This document shows, piece after piece, positions 16,307 through 28,200 of a stretch of DNA of 64,000 nucleotides. Source of the DNA: Deinococcus humi (GTDB lineage: Bacteria > Deinococcota > Deinococci > Deinococcales > Deinococcaceae); NCBI RefSeq assembly GCF_014201875.1, contig NZ_JACHFL010000015.1, positions 67,019 to 131,018 of the forward strand, in the 5' to 3' direction. Positions within the stretch are counted from its first letter, which is position 1; every line of letters starts with the position of its first letter. The notes under the pieces are model-generated. The model searched no databases and had not been told where the DNA came from. It saw nothing but the letters and a program-made list of their open reading frames with translations. A program made the translations under genes and the position numbers.

Positions 16307-17716
16307 TCAGTCCTCCGCAACCATGCCCAGCGCCAGCCTGGCGGCATCAATCGCCTCCCGCACCCGTTGGGGCGCGGTGCCTCCGTAACTCAGGCGGTTC
16401 TTGACGCTCTCTTCCACGGTCAATGAGGCCGCGACTTCAGCGTTCAGCAACGGGTGGGCCGCCCCCAGTTCCCCATCTGTCAGCTCCCACAATTGTCGCC
16501 CGCTGCGGGAGGCCAGCCCCACCAGCCCGCCCACCACCTCATGCGCCTCGCGGAAGGGGACACCCTGGCGGGCCAGGAAGTCGGCCACATCGGTGGCGGT
16601 ACTGTAGCCGCGCGCCGCCGCCTTGCGGGTCTTTTCGGCATGCCACTCGCACTTCGGCATCATGTCGGCATACAGACGCAACACGATACTCAGGGTGTCG
16701 TAGCTGTCGAACACGCCCTCCTTGTCCTCCTGCAAGTCCTTGTTGTAGGCCAGGGGGGTGCCCTTGACCACCGTCAGCAGGCCCATCAGGTTGCCGAAAA
16801 CGCGCCCCGCCTTGCCCCGCGCCAGCTCGGACACGTCGGGATTCTTCTTCTGCGGCATGATGCTGCTGCCGGTGGTGTGCGAATCGGGCAGGGTCAGAAA
16901 GCCGAACTCGAAGGTGGAGTACACGATCAGTTCCTCGCTCAGGCGCGAGAGGTGGGCCGACAGGATCGCGCAGGCGCTCAGAAATTCCAGCGCGAAGTCA
17001 CGGCTGCCCACGCCGTCCAGGGAATTGGCGGTGGGACGGGCAAACCCCAGCGCCGTGGCCACCGTGTGACGGTCGATCGGCCACGGCGTCCCAGCCAGCG
17101 CCGAGCTGCCCAGCGGCGACTCGTCCATGCGGGCGGCGGCATCCAGAAAACGGCCCTCGTCCCGCTCCAGCATGGCGACGTAGGCCATGAACCAGTGCGC
17201 CAGCAAGATGGGCTGCGCGACCTGAAGGTGCGTGTAGCCAGGCAGAATCACGCCTGCCTCCAGCGCCCGCTCGGCCTCCAAGACCATCACGGCGCGCAGG
17301 GCTCGCGTCTGGGCCGCGAGATCGAGTGCGGCCTCCTTGGTAAAGAGGCGGAAGTCGACTGCCACCTGATCATTGCGGCTGCGGGCGGTGTGCAGCTTGC
17401 CCGCCACAGGGCCGATGCGGTCTCGGAGCGCCGCCTCAATGTTCATGTGCACGTCTTCACGGTCCAGACGCCACTCGAAATTCCCCGCACGGATGTCATC
17501 CAGCACGGCGTTCAGGCCGTCCGTGATCTGCGCAACTTCCTCGTCGGCCAGGATGCCTACCTGTCCCAGCATGGCGACGTGCGCCAACGAGCCCCGAATG
17601 TCCTGCTCGTACAGGCGCTGATCGAAGGAGACGGAGGCGTTGAACAGTTCCACGAGGCTGTCGGTGGCCGAAGCGAAACGGCCTCCCCAGAGTTTCTTAT
17701 CCTTGGTGTTGGTCAT
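16307..17716 (-). CDS. argH: Argininosuccinate lyase
   Basis: Cleaves argininosuccinate to arginine and fumarate, the last step of arginine synthesis. The 469-residue protein carries the fumarase/aspartase signature GSSIMPQKKNPD (catalytic Ser loop), WGGRFASATDSLVELFNASV at the N-terminus, and HTARSRNDQVAVDFRL. ATG at 17716 follows GGGAG; the in-frame upstream Met at 17752 lies inside the preceding lipoprotein gene. Length is normal for ArgH. Confidence 0.95.
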   Translation of the reverse strand: MTNTKDKKLWGGRFASATDSLVELFNASVSFDQRLYEQDIRGSLAHVAMLGQVGILADEEVAQITDGLNAVLDDIRAGNFEWRLDREDVHMNIEAALRDRIGPVAGKLHTARSRNDQVAVDFRLFTKEAALDLAAQTRALRAVMVLEAERALEAGVILPGYTHLQVAQPILLAHWFMAYVAMLERDEGRFLDAAARMDESPLGSSALAGTPWPIDRHTVATALGFARPTANSLDGVGSRDFALEFLSACAILSAHLSRLSEELIVYSTFEFGFLTLPDSHTTGSSIMPQKKNPDVSELARGKAGRVFGNLMGLLTVVKGTPLAYNKDLQEDKEGVFDSYDTLSIVLRLYADMMPKCEWHAEKTRKAAARGYSTATDVADFLARQGVPFREAHEVVGGLVGLASRSGRQLWELTDGELGAAHPLLNAEVAASLTVEESVKNRLSYGGTAPQRVREAIDAARLALGMVAED

Positions 17717-17732
17717 CTGGTTTCTCCCAGTC

Positions 17733-18119
17733 TCAAGAAATGCTGCCGACATACAGGCGCACCAGGGCCAGAAACGCCACGAAGCCCAGCACGGCGCCGC
17801 TCGCGCCGATCAGAATGTATTTTCCTGCGCTGGGGCCGGCCGCCGCTGCCCGTTTACACGCCTCGTCGGCCACTGCGGGGCCGAAGGAGCGGACATCGGC
17901 CACCAGCACGGCGACCCCGGTGCAATCGGGAAAGGTCACGTAAACGTCGGCGGGCGTCTGGGCGTTCAGCTCCGCCAGCGCAATAGTGTGGGCCGAGATG
18001 AACGCTTCGCCGCGTACAGTCTGCAGCGGCTGACCGCCGGGGCTGGTCATGGAGGGTGCGCACGAGGCCAGCGAGCATCCGAGGGCGAGCACGGAAAGGG
18101 CAAGACGGACACGGTTCAT
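17733..18119 (-). CDS. Putative lipoprotein with C-terminal membrane helix
   Basis: A 128-residue protein of no recognised family. It has a signal peptide with lipobox LASC (Cys near 20), an extracytoplasmic middle with two cysteines (FPDCTGVAVLV, ADEACKRAAA), and a strongly hydrophobic C-terminal segment (YILIGASGAVLGFVAFLALV) that looks like a transmembrane helix. It may thus be anchored at both ends. The ATG overlaps the upstream GNAT stop by 4 bases (ATGA), and argH starts 16 bases downstream, an unusual neighbour for arginine genes. Confidence 0.78.
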   Translation of the reverse strand: MNRVRLALSVLALGCSLASCAPSMTSPGGQPLQTVRGEAFISAHTIALAELNAQTPADVYVTFPDCTGVAVLVADVRSFGPAVADEACKRAAAAGPSAGKYILIGASGAVLGFVAFLALVRLYVGSIS

Positions 18120-18583
18120 GACAGACCTTCTTTGATGGCTTTGACCAGAACCAGCGGCGCCGGACTTCCCAGACTGGCAAACGCATATCGCTCGTCGCTT
18201 TGCCTATATCCCAGCCGCTCGTAGAACGGCACGACGTCCAGATTGAATTGCGAGACCGCCAGCAGCACGCGACCGAATCCGTGCTGGGCGGCCCGGCCCT
18301 CCACCGCCCGCACCAGCGCAGCGCCGAGGCCCTGGCCCCTGGACTGGGGCAGGATGGCAAGGCGACTGAGCGTCAACGTCTCTGGGCCGTCCGGGCGAAA
18401 GCCGACGCAACCGATCACCTCTTCCCTATCCACGGCCACAAAGCCGCCTGCGGCGAGGGCGAACAGCGATTCCTCCAGGTCCTTCAGCGTCGTGCGGTTC
18501 CAGCTGGAGCGGGCGTCCATGCCCGCCGCCATCATCACGGCGTGGAAGGCGGGCAGGTCAGTGGACTTGGCCGGCCGGATCAC
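18116..18583 (-). CDS. GNAT acetyltransferase
   Basis: A 155-residue GNAT protein: acetyl-CoA loop QSRGQGLGAALVRAVEGRA, VGFRPDGPETLTLSRLAILP before it, and VVPFYERLGYRQSDERYAF at the end. Substrate unknown. The GTG start at 18583 is chosen because it overlaps the preceding stop as GTGA; longer in-frame extensions run across the upstream gene. Part of the argG-argH operon. Confidence 0.86.
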   Translation of the reverse strand: MIRPAKSTDLPAFHAVMMAAGMDARSSWNRTTLKDLEESLFALAAGGFVAVDREEVIGCVGFRPDGPETLTLSRLAILPQSRGQGLGAALVRAVEGRAAQHGFGRVLLAVSQFNLDVVPFYERLGYRQSDERYAFASLGSPAPLVLVKAIKEGLS

Positions 18584-19056
18584 GGAGCTTCCAGCGTCAG
18601 GCGCATCTCGTTGGTGGGCATGAAACCCAACCTTTCGTAGGTGGGCCGCCCGGCATCGGAGGCGTGCAGGCTGACCTGCTCTACCCCGCGTGCCCGGCAT
18701 TCGGCCAGCAGAACCCGCATCAACTGCCGTGCCAGGCCCTGCCCCCGCTGAGATGGGGCCACGTAGACGTTCAGGATGTAGGCCCGCAGAGGGGTCACGG
18801 TGCGTGGGCTGGGCGGCAGCGTCTGCCAGAGCACGCCCGCCCCGGCCACGACGTTCTCCCCTTCCTGAATCAGGACTCCGGAATACGAGCCGTCGGCCAG
18901 AGCGCTGCGAAGCCATACCAGGCCGGGAACCGAACTCGCCTGGACCCGCGCCACGTCGCTGCCCATATCGGTGAACATGGCGTCACGCTGGGCCTGGATG
19001 GCTTCGGCGTCGGCGGGGCCAGCGGGGCGCAGGGTCAGGCCAAGGGGAAGGGTCAC
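18580..19056 (-). CDS. GNAT acetyltransferase
   Basis: A 158-residue GNAT protein: YILNVYVAPSQRGQGLARQL holds the beta-4 strand and acetyl-CoA loop, and EQVSLHASDAGRPTYERLGF is a common GNAT C-terminal strand-helix. The GTG start lies 2 bases after the argG stop codon. Similar GNATs act on small metabolites, amino acids or antibiotics; nothing here shows which. Confidence 0.86.
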   Translation of the reverse strand: MTLPLGLTLRPAGPADAEAIQAQRDAMFTDMGSDVARVQASSVPGLVWLRSALADGSYSGVLIQEGENVVAGAGVLWQTLPPSPRTVTPLRAYILNVYVAPSQRGQGLARQLMRVLLAECRARGVEQVSLHASDAGRPTYERLGFMPTNEMRLTLEAP

Positions 19057-19058
19057 GC

Positions 19059-20324
<1,266 letters not shown>

Positions 20325-20450
20325 GGGCTGATTGTCTCCTAGAAAGGTCAGGCAACGCAAAATTCCGGCGCGTGAAAACGCCGCCTATACCCGGAATTCG
20401 GGTCAGGCGGTGTCTTTAGCGTCGGGAATTCGAGTTCGGCATTGAGTGTA

Positions 20451-20480
20451 TTGTTATGCGCTAAAGCGCATAGCTATGCA
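20451..20480 (+). promoter_or_regulatory. Possible plus-strand promoter divergent from argG
   Basis: TTGTTA (20451-20456), 18-base spacer and TATGCA (20475-20480), embedded in the palindromes. The next plus-strand signal is the terminator at 20538-20576. Confidence 0.35.
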
Positions 20481-20483
20481 TAA
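20454..20483. promoter_or_regulatory. Overlapping palindromes upstream of argG
   Basis: TATGCGCT-AA-AGCGCATA is a perfect palindrome at 20455-20472 and GCATAGCTATGC another at 20468-20479; outer TTATGC (20454-20459) and GCATAA (20478-20483) also pair. The cluster of TATGC half-sites lies 130 bases upstream of the argG start and looks like a multi-site operator. ArgR is a plausible binder from context only. Confidence 0.5.
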
Positions 20484-20486
20484 TCT

Positions 20487-20576
20487 AGCAGACGAGCAGT
20501 AGTGGGTCAAGCTGTTCCAGAGCGCCGAAATGCAGTGATTGGAGCGCCGTCAGAATCTGACGGTACTCCAATTTTT
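20487..20576 (+). ncRNA. Candidate small RNA between argG and response regulator
   Basis: About 90 bases without an ORF, bounded by the possible promoter at 20451-20480 and an excellent plus-strand terminator at 20538-20576, although no plus-strand gene precedes it. The start is an estimate, set 7 bases after the -10. Function unknown. Confidence 0.35.
20538..20576 (+). terminator. Orphan plus-strand terminator
   Basis: ATTGGAG (20538-20544) pairs with CTCCAAT (20566-20572) and CCGTCA (20547-20552) with TGACGG (20558-20563), followed directly by TTTT. No plus-strand coding gene lies upstream. Confidence 0.75.
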
Positions 20577-20594
20577 CAGGTCATTGACTGCAAA

Positions 20595-20626
20595 GGAGAC
20601 GCCGCAGTCCATACCACAGCGTCTCC
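20595..20626 (-). terminator. Terminator after response regulator
   Basis: Read on the minus strand, GGAGACGC and GCGTCTCC (8-bp perfect stem, 16-base loop) are followed by TTT. It lies 32 bases after the response regulator stop codon. Confidence 0.6.
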
Positions 20627-20658
20627 TCTACTTAATTTCCATTTCGAAAGAATGACTA

Positions 20659-21468
20659 TTAATGCAGTGAACGCTGCCCTGGGCCGATCGCTCGCGTCCG
20701 CATCCAGGATTTGACGCCGCTGGCAGCGGGGGTGTCGTGAACTACAGCTGTCAGAATGCCTGTGCCGAAAGGGCAAACCACCAGCACCCGGTCCCCGAAC
20801 TCAATCTGCACAGCCTGCATGGGTAGGGTGCCGCCCAGATGGGTGCTGAGTGAGGCCGAGGTGCTGGACAGAAAGCCCAGATAGGCGCCGAGCTGGGCGG
20901 GCAGCTGCGCCGAACCCGCGATCAGCTCGCCCTGCTCACCGAACACGCACGACGACAGCACGCCGGGCAGCAGATTGATCCCGCTCACGTATGCCTGCGC
21001 CTCCTGGAAGGTCAGTTCCGGGGGCTGCAGGACCGGGGTACTGGGCATCAGATCGTTCGGGCCAGTCTCAGGCACGTCATTGTGGGCGTCTTCCAGCCCG
21101 CCGCTGAGCCAGCCCCGCAGAGACGCCAGCAGTTCCTCGGAGCGCAGCGGCTTACGCATGACGTCCAGCACGCCCAGTTCGCGCGCCTGAAGCCGCAGAT
21201 TCTCCTCCACAACGCCGCTCATCAGGACCACGGCCAGTTGCGGATGGCCCTCGCGCAACTGGCGCGCCAGTTCCAGCCCGTTCATCCCCGGCATCTGCAC
21301 GTCGCTGAGCACCAGCGCGGTGTCGGGCGTCAGCACTTCTAGCGCGGCGCGGGCGCTGCTCGCCATCTGCACGCTGACATGTGGGGAGAGCAGACGGTGC
21401 ATGGACAGCAGAACACCAGGACTGTCGTCCACGATCAGCACCGAAGGGTGGGGCGAAGAGGCCGTCAT
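20659..21468 (-). CDS. Response regulator with C-terminal roadblock/LC7-like domain
   Basis: A 269-residue protein. The receiver domain (about 9-125) has the acidic pocket VLIVDDSP, phosphoacceptor Asp in LVLSDVQMPGMNGLELA and switch Lys in DVMRKPLRSEEL. After a linker, residues about 160-262 (SGINLLPGVLSSCVFGEQGE, GDRVLVVCPFGTGILTAVV) resemble the roadblock/LC7 fold that regulates small GTPases such as MglA. No DNA-binding or enzymatic output is visible, so signalling is probably protein-protein. A TAGGCT box lies 9 bases upstream. No histidine kinase is adjacent. Confidence 0.83.
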   Translation of the reverse strand: MTASSPHPSVLIVDDSPGVLLSMHRLLSPHVSVQMASSARAALEVLTPDTALVLSDVQMPGMNGLELARQLREGHPQLAVVLMSGVVEENLRLQARELGVLDVMRKPLRSEELLASLRGWLSGGLEDAHNDVPETGPNDLMPSTPVLQPPELTFQEAQAYVSGINLLPGVLSSCVFGEQGELIAGSAQLPAQLGAYLGFLSSTSASLSTHLGGTLPMQAVQIEFGDRVLVVCPFGTGILTAVVHDTPAASGVKSWMRTRAIGPGQRSLH

Positions 21469-21666
21469 AGTGCCCAGAGCCTAAGCAGGGGGCTGTATCG
21501 CACGCCTTACGGCATTCCCCTCTAAAGATGAGAATTTCACAAGGATTTATTAAGGTGCGGACTTCTTCATGAAATCCATTCAGGGCGTGGCCGCCCCTCC
21601 CGGCTCTTGCCTGTACCAAGCACTGCCCGCCTCCGCAGGTCCTTCAAAGCCACATTTGCGCCAGCT

Positions 21667-22128
21667 TCAGGGGCGGGCGTCTGGATCCGGCTGGGCACTG
21701 CCTGTGTCCTGTCCCTCGGCGAGCGGGGGCACCGGCGAGGGCCGACCCTCCTCGTCCACGGAGACAAACACGAACGTCCCAGTGGTGGCCAGTTCCTGTT
21801 CTCCGGTCGTCATGGTCTCGCGGTACACATCCACCCGCACGGTCATGCTGCTGCGCCCTACCCGCACCACCTGCGCGTCCAGGGCCACCGCGTCCCCCAC
21901 CCGGATCGGCACGCGGAAGTCCACGCCGTCCATGCGGGCCGTGACCACGTTGCCGCCGCCGTGACGGACCGCCGCGACGCTGGCGGCCTTGTCCATGAGA
22001 GACAGAACCCAGCCGCCGAAGGCCGTGCCCAGGTAATTGGTGTCCTTGGGAAAGACCAGTTCCAGCATGCGGGCGCGGCTGCGGGGGGCTGGGGTGACGG
22101 CAGGTGGGGCGGCAAGCGGATCAGTCAT
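21667..22128 (-). CDS. Hotdog-fold acyl-CoA thioesterase (YciA type)
   Basis: A 153-residue protein cleaving acyl-CoA thioesters. Family features: [26 protein letters not shown] (substrate-binding Asn and helix start) and [20 protein letters not shown]. The tail is proline-rich and low in complexity. The ATG at 22128 is supported by TACACT 8 bases upstream; a longer in-frame ORF to 22173 crosses that box. About 200 non-coding bases separate it from the response regulator downstream. Confidence 0.9.
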   Translation of the reverse strand: MTDPLAAPPAVTPAPRSRARMLELVFPKDTNYLGTAFGGWVLSLMDKAASVAAVRHGGGNVVTARMDGVDFRVPIRVGDAVALDAQVVRVGRSSMTVRVDVYRETMTTGEQELATTGTFVFVSVDEEGRPSPVPPLAEGQDTGSAQPDPDARP

Positions 22129-22136
22129 CGGCCAGA

Positions 22137-22142
22137 AGTGTA
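22137..22142 (-). promoter_or_regulatory. Leaderless -10 box TACACT (thioesterase)
   Basis: Minus-strand TACACT ends 8 bases before the ATG at 22128. Confidence 0.6.
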
Positions 22143-22320
22143 GTGCGTGCCTGACCCGGCCCAGACCTTTCACCCGCGAACTTCATCAATTGGGGGCCGA
22201 GCATTTGACACCCCCGCCTGCCCATGACAGCATGTGAGCACGCACAACTTGTACTGCGTTCAGCGCACCAGAGGCACGGCTCAGTCCCGGCCCACGCGAC
22301 TGGATCACGGAGGTTCATCC

Positions 22321-23460
22321 ATGAAGACCAGACTTCTGTTCCCTGCCCTCGTTCTGGCCCTCGCCGGGTCCGCCTACGCCGATAAGGTGGTCAATATCGG
22401 CTACTCCGGCCCCCTCTCGGGAGGCGCGGCCTTCTACGGCAAGGATGTCCAGAGTGGCATCGAGATGGGCATCAACGACATCAATAAGGCGGGCGGCGTG
22501 ACCGTGAACGGCGAGAAGGTCACCTTCAAGCTCGTCAGCCTGGATGACCGGTACCTGCCCAACGAGACGGCCACCAACGTCAAGCGCCTGACCTCGCAGG
22601 GCATCGACATCGTCTTCGTGCCGCATGCCGGGGGCATCCTGACCGTGCAGCCGATGACCACCCGCGATCCCGAGTTCCTGCTGGTGGCCTACTCCAGCGA
22701 GCCCAAGATTCTGGAGGCCAAGAACCCGCTGACCTTCATGCTGCCGCCGCGCTACGACAACTACCTGCAGCCCTTCGTGAGCACACAGATGAAGGCCTTC
22801 GGCAAGAAGCTGGGCATGGTCGGCACCACCAGCGCCTACGGCAAGCAGTGGGCCGAGGCCGTGACCGGCGAATGGAAGAAGCAGGGGGGCACCGTGGGCG
22901 CGGACAACGGCGTGGACTACGGCACCACCGTGGACTACAGCGCCGCCGTGACCAAGGCGCTGTCGGAGAAGCCCGACGTGCTGTTCATCGGCGGCCCCAG
23001 CCAGCCCACCGCGCTGGTGGTCAAGGCGGCCCGCGAACAGGGTTTTAAGGGCGGCTTTATCGTGATGGATCAGGCGAAGTTCGAGCAGATGGATCAGGTG
23101 GTGCCGGTGTCGTACCTGAACGGCTCGGTGGGGGTGCTGCCCACCAAGGAGTTCGCCGGGACCCAGCTCTTCGTGAACCAGTATCAGCGGGCCTACAAAA
23201 AGATCCCCACCAGCGAAGCGGCCCTGAACTACATGGGCATCAACGTGATCGCCAAGGCGATGGAATTGGCCGGGACCACCGATGATCCGACCAAGATCAA
23301 GGCCAAGCTGGACGCCGCCGCCAAAGCGCTGCCCCAGAACAGGACCGTCTTCAAGATGCTGGGCGTGACCCCGGACGGACACGCCGATGCCGAATTCCTC
23401 ATCGCCAGCGTCAAGGACGGTAAATACACCAAGCTGCGCGTCGGCAAGGTCTTCAAGTAA
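22321..23460 (+). CDS. livK: Branched-chain amino acid ABC transporter, substrate-binding protein
   Basis: A 379-residue periplasmic receptor. Signal peptide [20 protein letters not shown] precedes the type I periplasmic-binding fold ([70 protein letters not shown]). ATG at 22321 behind GGAGG; an ORF extension to 22234 is not used. A terminator (23512-23544) separates it from livHMGF, typical where the receptor is made in excess. Substrate could be another amino acid or amide. Confidence 0.92.
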   Translation: MKTRLLFPALVLALAGSAYADKVVNIGYSGPLSGGAAFYGKDVQSGIEMGINDINKAGGVTVNGEKVTFKLVSLDDRYLPNETATNVKRLTSQGIDIVFVPHAGGILTVQPMTTRDPEFLLVAYSSEPKILEAKNPLTFMLPPRYDNYLQPFVSTQMKAFGKKLGMVGTTSAYGKQWAEAVTGEWKKQGGTVGADNGVDYGTTVDYSAAVTKALSEKPDVLFIGGPSQPTALVVKAAREQGFKGGFIVMDQAKFEQMDQVVPVSYLNGSVGVLPTKEFAGTQLFVNQYQRAYKKIPTSEAALNYMGINVIAKAMELAGTTDDPTKIKAKLDAAAKALPQNRTVFKMLGVTPDGHADAEFLIASVKDGKYTKLRVGKVFK

Positions 23461-23511
23461 GGCGGGTGGGACGACGCCTCAGGGTCTGCCTGAGTGCCCC
23501 GTCCCGCTGCC

Positions 23512-23544
23512 CGCGCCCCGACGCATCTTTGCGGGGCGCGTTTT
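23512..23544 (+). terminator. Terminator between receptor and permease genes
   Basis: CGCGCCCCG (23512-23520) pairs with CGGGGCGCG (23532-23540), then TTTT. Partial read-through could lower livHMGF expression relative to the receptor. Confidence 0.85.
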
Positions 23545-23684
23545 GATTGCTGGAAGCCGGAGTGTGGAGACGGTCCCGCCGATAAGCGGCCCCACCTTCC
23601 AGTTTCAGTCCTTTCAGTCCCATCGCTCAGGTCACCTCTTCTGACCAAGACCGCCCCGCTCACCCCTTCCGGAGGACTTGCCCC

Positions 23685-24541
23685 TTGACCACTTTTTTGC
23701 AACAACTCTTCAATGCGCTGGCGCTGGGCGGGGTCTACGCCCTGGTGGCGCTGGGCCTGACCCTGGTCTACGGCGTGATGCGCGTGCCGAACTTTGCGCA
23801 CGGCGGCTTGTATATGCTGGGCGCGTACCTGACCTACGCCTCGCTGACGGCGCTGGGCATCGGCTATGTGCCGTCGCTGATCGTGGCCGCCATCGGGGTG
23901 GCGCTGCTGGCCGCCCTGATGGAACGGGTGATCTTCTATCCGCTGAGAAACGCGCCGCATGTGTCGCCCATGATCGCCGCGATTGGCGTGCTGTTCTTCC
24001 TGGAGGCCGCCGTGCAACTGATCTGGGGGCCGGACTTCAAGCAGATTGCCGAACCCGTGAGCGGCATCGTGAATCTGGGCGGCGTAATCATTACGTGGCA
24101 ACGCCTGATCGTGATCATCGCCAGCGTGATCGTCATGGTGGGCCTGAATTTTTTCCTGAAACGCACCCTGACCGGCGCGACCATCGAGGCCATGTCACAG
24201 AACCGTGAGGGCGCGCGGCTGGTGGGCATCAACACCAACCGGGTGGGCGCGATGACCTTCGCCATCTCCGGGGCGCTGGCCGCCGTCGCCGCGGCGCTGA
24301 TCGCCCCCATCAATGCGGTGGCCCCCAGCATGGGCGAGGTCATGAACCTCAAGGTGTTCGCCATCATCATCCTGGGCGGCATGGGCAGTGTGCCGGGGGC
24401 CATTGTGGGCGCTTTCCTGCTGTCCTTCTCGGAAGTGTTCGGCGGGTACTACATCAACCTGGACTTTGCCGATGTGATCGGCTTCGCCATGCTGGTGCTG
24501 GTGCTGGCGCTCCGGCCCCAGGGGCTGTTCAAGAGGGGCGT

Positions 24542-24545
<4 letters not shown>
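23685..24545 (+). CDS. livH: Branched-chain amino acid ABC transporter permease LivH
   Basis: A 286-residue inner-membrane permease with about eight helices. Signatures: [20 protein letters not shown], the family loop [20 protein letters not shown] and the EAA-like [15 protein letters not shown]. The TTG start at 23685 follows GGAGGA (23671-23676). Its TGA overlaps the livM ATG by 4 bases. Confidence 0.93.
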
Positions 24546-25538
<993 letters not shown>

Positions 25539-25552
<14 letters not shown>

Positions 25553-26342
25553 GGGGCTGGGCATCCGCTTCGGGGGCAACCACGCCGTTCAGGACGTGAC
25601 CGCCAGCATTGAAGCCGGGAAGATCACCGCCATCATCGGGCCGAACGGAGCGGGCAAGAGCACTTTCTTCAACCTGATTTCAGGCTTCTACCAGCCGACT
25701 TCGGGCAGCATTCACTTTCTGGGCCAGGACATCACCCGCCTGGCCACGCACGACGTGGTGGCGCGCGGCATTGCCCGCACGTTCCAGACCACCACCATCT
25801 ACCGGGAACTCAGCGTGCTGGACAACGCCATGATCGGCCACCGCGTCCGCACCCGCGCCGGGCTGTGGGACGCCCTGCTGCGCACCGGACGCGAGAGGCG
25901 CGACGAGCAGGAAAGCCGCGCGGGGGGAATGGCAGCGCTGGAACGCGTGGGGCTGGCCGCGCAGGCGGGGCTCCCCGCCGGAGCGCTGACGCAGGAGGGC
26001 CAGAAACGTGTCGGAATTGCGATGGCGCTGTCCAGTGATCCCAAACTGCTGCTGCTGGACGAGCCCGCCGCCGGCATGAACCCCGAGGAGACCGTCAATC
26101 TGATGGGCCTGATCCGCGAACTGGTGGGGGGTGGCCTGAGCGTGGCCCTGGTAGAGCACAAGATGAGCCTGGTGATGGGGCTGGCCGACGAGATCCTGGT
26201 GATGCATCACGGCCAGAAAATCGCCGAGGGCACGCCCGCGCAGGTCAGCCGTAACCCCGCCGTGATCGAGGCGTACCTGGGCAGCCACGCCCACGGCGGC
26301 CAGATGGGTCAAGCCGGGGCCGGGGAGGCGTCCCATGCTTGA
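25539..26342 (+). CDS. livG: Branched-chain amino acid ABC transporter ATP-binding protein LivG
   Basis: A 267-residue ATPase: Walker A GPNGAGKS, the LivG-specific [19 protein letters not shown], signature region [15 protein letters not shown] (degenerate LSGGQ, as is common in LivG where LSYG is usual), Walker [17 protein letters not shown] and switch His in [14 protein letters not shown] start at 25539 lies behind GGAGG inside livM. It pairs with LivF. Confidence 0.93.
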
Positions 26343-27042
26343 GGTCCGGGATCTGAGCGTCAATTACGGCCATTTCACTGCGCTGCACAGCGTCTCCCTG
26401 AACGTCAATCCCGGCGAGATCGTGGTGATGCTGGGGGCCAACGGGGCGGGCAAGAGCACGCTGTTCCGCACGCTGTCGGGCCTGCAACGGGCCAGCGGCG
26501 GCACGGCCAAGTGGAACGGCACGCCACTGACCGGGGGCAAACCCGAATACAACGTGGCGCACGGCGTCGCGCAGTGCCCCGAAGGCCGTCTGCTGTTCCC
26601 CGAACTGAGTGTGGAGAAGAATCTGCGGCTGGGCGCGTTCGTCCACCGCAAGGACACGGCGGGCACGAACCGCGAGTTGGAGCGCGTCTATACCCTGTTT
26701 CCTGATCTGGTACAGAAACGCCATGCCCCCGCCGGAAGCCTGTCGGGCGGGCAGCAGCAGATGGTGGCGATTGCCCGTTCGCTGATGGCCCGTCCCTCCC
26801 TGCTGCTGCTGGACGAACCCAGCCTCGGCCTGGCGCCACTGGTGGTGGAACAGGTGTTCGCCGCCGTGCAGCGCGTCAACGAGGCCGGGGTCAGCGTACT
26901 GCTGGCCGAGCAGAACGCCTTTGCCGCCTTAGGCATCGCGCACCGGGGCTACGTGATGGAAAGCGGCGTGCTGACCCTGCAGGGCACCCAGCAGGAACTG
27001 ATGACCGATGACCGGGTCAGGAGCGCTTACCTGGGGGTCTAA
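26335..27042 (+). CDS. livF: Branched-chain amino acid ABC transporter ATP-binding protein LivF
   Basis: A 235-residue ATPase: Walker [10 protein letters not shown]-loop region [19 protein letters not shown], signature [16 protein letters not shown], Walker [16 protein letters not shown] and [12 protein letters not shown] (Gln in place of the switch His is usual in LivF). It overlaps livG by 8 bases and ends the operon; no clear terminator is visible in the 146 bases before trpS. Confidence 0.93.
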   Translation: MLEVRDLSVNYGHFTALHSVSLNVNPGEIVVMLGANGAGKSTLFRTLSGLQRASGGTAKWNGTPLTGGKPEYNVAHGVAQCPEGRLLFPELSVEKNLRLGAFVHRKDTAGTNRELERVYTLFPDLVQKRHAPAGSLSGGQQQMVAIARSLMARPSLLLLDEPSLGLAPLVVEQVFAAVQRVNEAGVSVLLAEQNAFAALGIAHRGYVMESGVLTLQGTQQELMTDDRVRSAYLGV

Positions 27043-27173
27043 AGGCTTCTCAGCAGCCAAGCGTTTCACCCTGAGCGCAGCTCTCTCCTCGCCGTCTGGC
27101 CGGTCAGCAGGAGCTGCGCCTTCGCCTGCCTTTTCTCCGCCAGCTGCTACAAAGCGCTTCCCCTCTGGCCCGC

Positions 27174-27179
27174 TACAAT
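27174..27179 (+). promoter_or_regulatory. Near-leaderless -10 box TACAAT (trpS)
   Basis: TACAAT ends 9 bases before the trpS ATG, so any leader is only a few bases long. Confidence 0.6.
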
Positions 27180-27188
27180 GCCCCGGTT

Positions 27189-28187
<999 letters not shown>

Positions 28188-28200
28188 GGAGGCCGGGGGC

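Noticed and set aside
16454..17986. 510-residue plus-strand ORF
   Set aside because: Antisense to argH and the lipoprotein gene; composition reflects high GC codon bias of the true gene and no family is recognisable.
20454..20472. Radiation/desiccation response motif (RDRM)
   Set aside because: The palindrome shares TTATG and CATA ends with the RDRM but the centre and spacing differ, and argG is not a known DdrO target.
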